Positions 62,801 to 64,000 of a stretch of 64,000 bases of DNA are shown here, one piece after another. This DNA is from Lotus japonicus (lineage: Eukaryota > Streptophyta > Magnoliopsida > Fabales > Fabaceae). How positions within the stretch are numbered: position 1 is the stretch's first letter; each line of letters starts with the position of its first letter. A model generated the notes under the pieces. The model saw nothing but the letters and a program-made list of their open reading frames with translations. It searched no databases and had not been told where the DNA came from. The translations under genes were made by a program, and so were the position numbers. Location of the stretch: positions 50,985,096-51,049,095 of the forward strand of contig NC_080045.1 of assembly GCF_012489685.1 (NCBI RefSeq), given 5' to 3'.

Positions 62801-63287
62801 GAAAGTGAATCTAAAAGAAATTCTTTTGTAAATAAATTACTTACTTTGCGTGAGTATTTTCCAAGCAAATAAGCTTTGTGGATGGATAAAATAGCTCCCC
62901 CTTTGGATCTCTGATAGCAGCCTCAATCAAGTCAATGTCCATGGTTCCATCATTGTTATTTTTCACTACTCTTGGATGCACCCCTCCAATAGTTGCAATG
63001 CCTCCATTCTCATAGATATAGATATGGCAGTTATCCCCAAGAATAACTTCACTACCCCTAACATCACAATGGGCAAGCACACATATAAGGTTCGACATAG
63101 TGCCTGAGGGAACAAAAAGAGCTGCTTCCTTGCCGAATTTCTTTGCCATCTCTGCTTCTAAGCGAAAAGCAGTTGGGTCAAAGCCTAAAACATCATCATC
63201 AACTTCAGCAAATGCCATAGCAGTCCTCATTGTTTCAGTCGGCTTTGTGACTGTGTCTGACCGAAGATCCACAATTCTAGCTACCAT
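59822..63287 (-). CDS. THA1: L-threonine aldolase, 9 exons, 354 aa
   Basis: PLP enzyme (fold type I) splitting threonine, especially allo-threonine, to glycine and acetaldehyde. Exons (minus): 63287-62845, 62593-62482, 61905-61855, 61595-61524, 61434-61302, 61167-61109, 60822-60725, 60323-60257, 59851-59822. All junctions are GT-AG and in phase, ending with TAG at 59824-59822. Length 354 is close to Arabidopsis THA1 (about 358). Motifs: N-terminal [38 protein letters not shown] (D176, R179 binding the cofactor ring and substrate), the Schiff-base lysine in [12 protein letters not shown] (K207), and LGGGMRQIG. The last exon encodes only nine residues (QALQCENGN); reading through exon 8 would give a slightly shorter tail ending VMS. 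Gene assignment is firm; THA1 versus THA2 orthology is not tested. Confidence 0.95.
59966..60158. repeat. Interleaved inverted repeats in the last intron of the threonine aldolase gene
   Basis: CCCGGTCTCAGTGAGGT (59966-59982) is inverted at 60102-60118 with one mismatch. TAAAATGCTTAGGAC (from about 60014) is inverted at about 60140-60155. A third pair, ATTAACCCGACATCAATGAGG (60062-60082), is inverted at about 60103-60123. The order A-B-C-A'-B' is interleaved rather than a simple hairpin. Lies within intron 8 (59852-60256). Confidence 0.75.
61727..61800. mobile_element. Fragment related to the AAGCGCTTAT-rich MITE family
   Basis: GCCTGTTTGGATATGGGCTT is followed by CTTATTGGAGCTTAT and its inverted copy ATAAGCTCCAATAAG 25-30 nt further on, making a small hairpin. 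It lies in intron 3 of the threonine aldolase gene (61596-61854). Confidence 0.5.
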
Positions 63288-64000
63288 TTTCTCTGGAAAT
63301 AAAACAAGCCAAAAAAGTAAAAATCAATTGCCACTCTCAATTTCTCACCAACTCCATTTGCAACCAAAGAAATTCAGAAAGACTTAAAAGTTGAAACCAA
63401 TTTTAAACAAAATTTTATTTACTGTGACATTTCTCTGCCACCAACTTAGGTTTCAACTTCAATTGAGAGGCACTCCAAAATTTTGCACTGACAAAAAGAG
63501 AGAGGGAAAACTCCAAGTTTCCTAAGGTACAAAATGATCAGTATTTCAATTAAAATCGAAGCTTTCACGAGATTCGGGGGACAACAAATTATAGGAAGAA
63601 TCCAAGAAGCACATGCATATCTATCACTTGTAGTCTCTCCAGTCCAAATTAAAACAAAAATTCAAAACAGAAATGGGGGAAAACAGGTGAATTCCCCAAG
63701 AATTCAGATGCTGAATTGAGCAATTCTACTAAGAAAAGGCAAGGGTTAGAAAAAGTCACAAACTTTCATGCAAAATGAGAGGAGGGGTAATCTAGAAATG
63801 GTGTCTCAAGCAAAATAACAGAGCAATAAATAAGAGAATGAATGGAACAGAGAATAACATGATTAACTCCTATCAGAAGCTAAATCATTTCCCAAATTCC
63901 TTTCCACAGAAACAGAATTCAGAAGATCAATAACATTACAGAAGCTGCAATTCCAATAACACAAAATTAAAGTTGCAAATTCCAATTACTCCCAAGAGTT
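63288..64000 (-). promoter_or_regulatory. 5' leader and promoter region of the threonine aldolase gene
   Basis: Sequence upstream of the start codon up to the window edge. Pyrimidine-rich stretches on the minus strand near 63500 (CTCTCTCTTTTTGTC) suggest a transcription start. No upstream coding exon was recognised. Confidence 0.4.

Overview
The window is nuclear DNA from a flowering plant, most likely a legume. The plant call rests on GT-AG introns, P-class PPR genes, an ALOG gene, an NPF transporter relic and abundant MITEs, MULEs, a Helitron and LTR elements. The legume assignment is only my impression of the transposon families and is not proven by the sequence. I see no bacterial genes, operons or CRISPR arrays.

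Gene-bearing parts, left to right. (1) 9-2712 (-): complete seven-exon dihydroorotase (PYR4/pyrC type), with untranslated leader exons up to about 4.1 kb. (2) 4595-7798 (+): broken NRT1/PTR (NPF7-like) transporter gene lacking its C-terminal half, with a Harbinger-type MITE inserted exactly at a splice donor. (3) 14637-16415 (+) and 18505-20268 (-): two convergent intronless P-class PPR genes, resembling Arabidopsis At3g04760 and At1g08610. (4) 23048-28024 (-): six-exon RBM42-like RNA-binding protein whose fourth intron houses a Pack-MULE. (5) 31429-31989 (+): intronless ALOG/LSH1-type transcription regulator. (6) 59822-63287 (-): complete nine-exon threonine aldolase. These are ordinary independent plant genes (pyrimidine synthesis, organelle RNA metabolism, nuclear RNA binding, organ-boundary/light development, amino-acid catabolism). 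They do not form a pathway cluster.

Between the genes the window is a nested transposon landscape. At 8652-13442 a MULE-like element with TIRs of several hundred bp and a 10-bp TSD contains a 3.5-kb solo LTR (TSD AAGAT). At 36025-53367 a Helitron remnant is recognisable by its 5' TC end, its 3' hairpin plus CTAG, insertion between A and T, and a decayed helicase C-terminus. It was split by two solo LTRs of the same long (3.5-4 kb) family (TSDs ATTTT and GTGGT). One of these was itself split by another family member in the opposite orientation (TSD GTCGG) and by an unrelated 1.5-kb solo LTR (TSD CTAGC). The long LTRs fall into two subfamilies by eye: A (9337-12873) with C (36440-45836), and B (36845-40719) with E (48210-51857). 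Each copy carries its own, different tandem-repeat array in the corresponding part of the LTR.

The most noteworthy items are the nested Helitron/solo-LTR mosaic with its family-wide 'minisatellite slot', the Pack-MULE carrying a rearranged basic-7S-globulin/EDGP-like protease-fold fragment, the MITE that supplies the fifth base of a splice donor, and interleaved inverted repeats in the last intron of the threonine aldolase gene. I found no convincing novel multi-gene system. Exon coordinates were read by hand from splice consensus plus protein homology recalled from memory and have not been checked by alignment.
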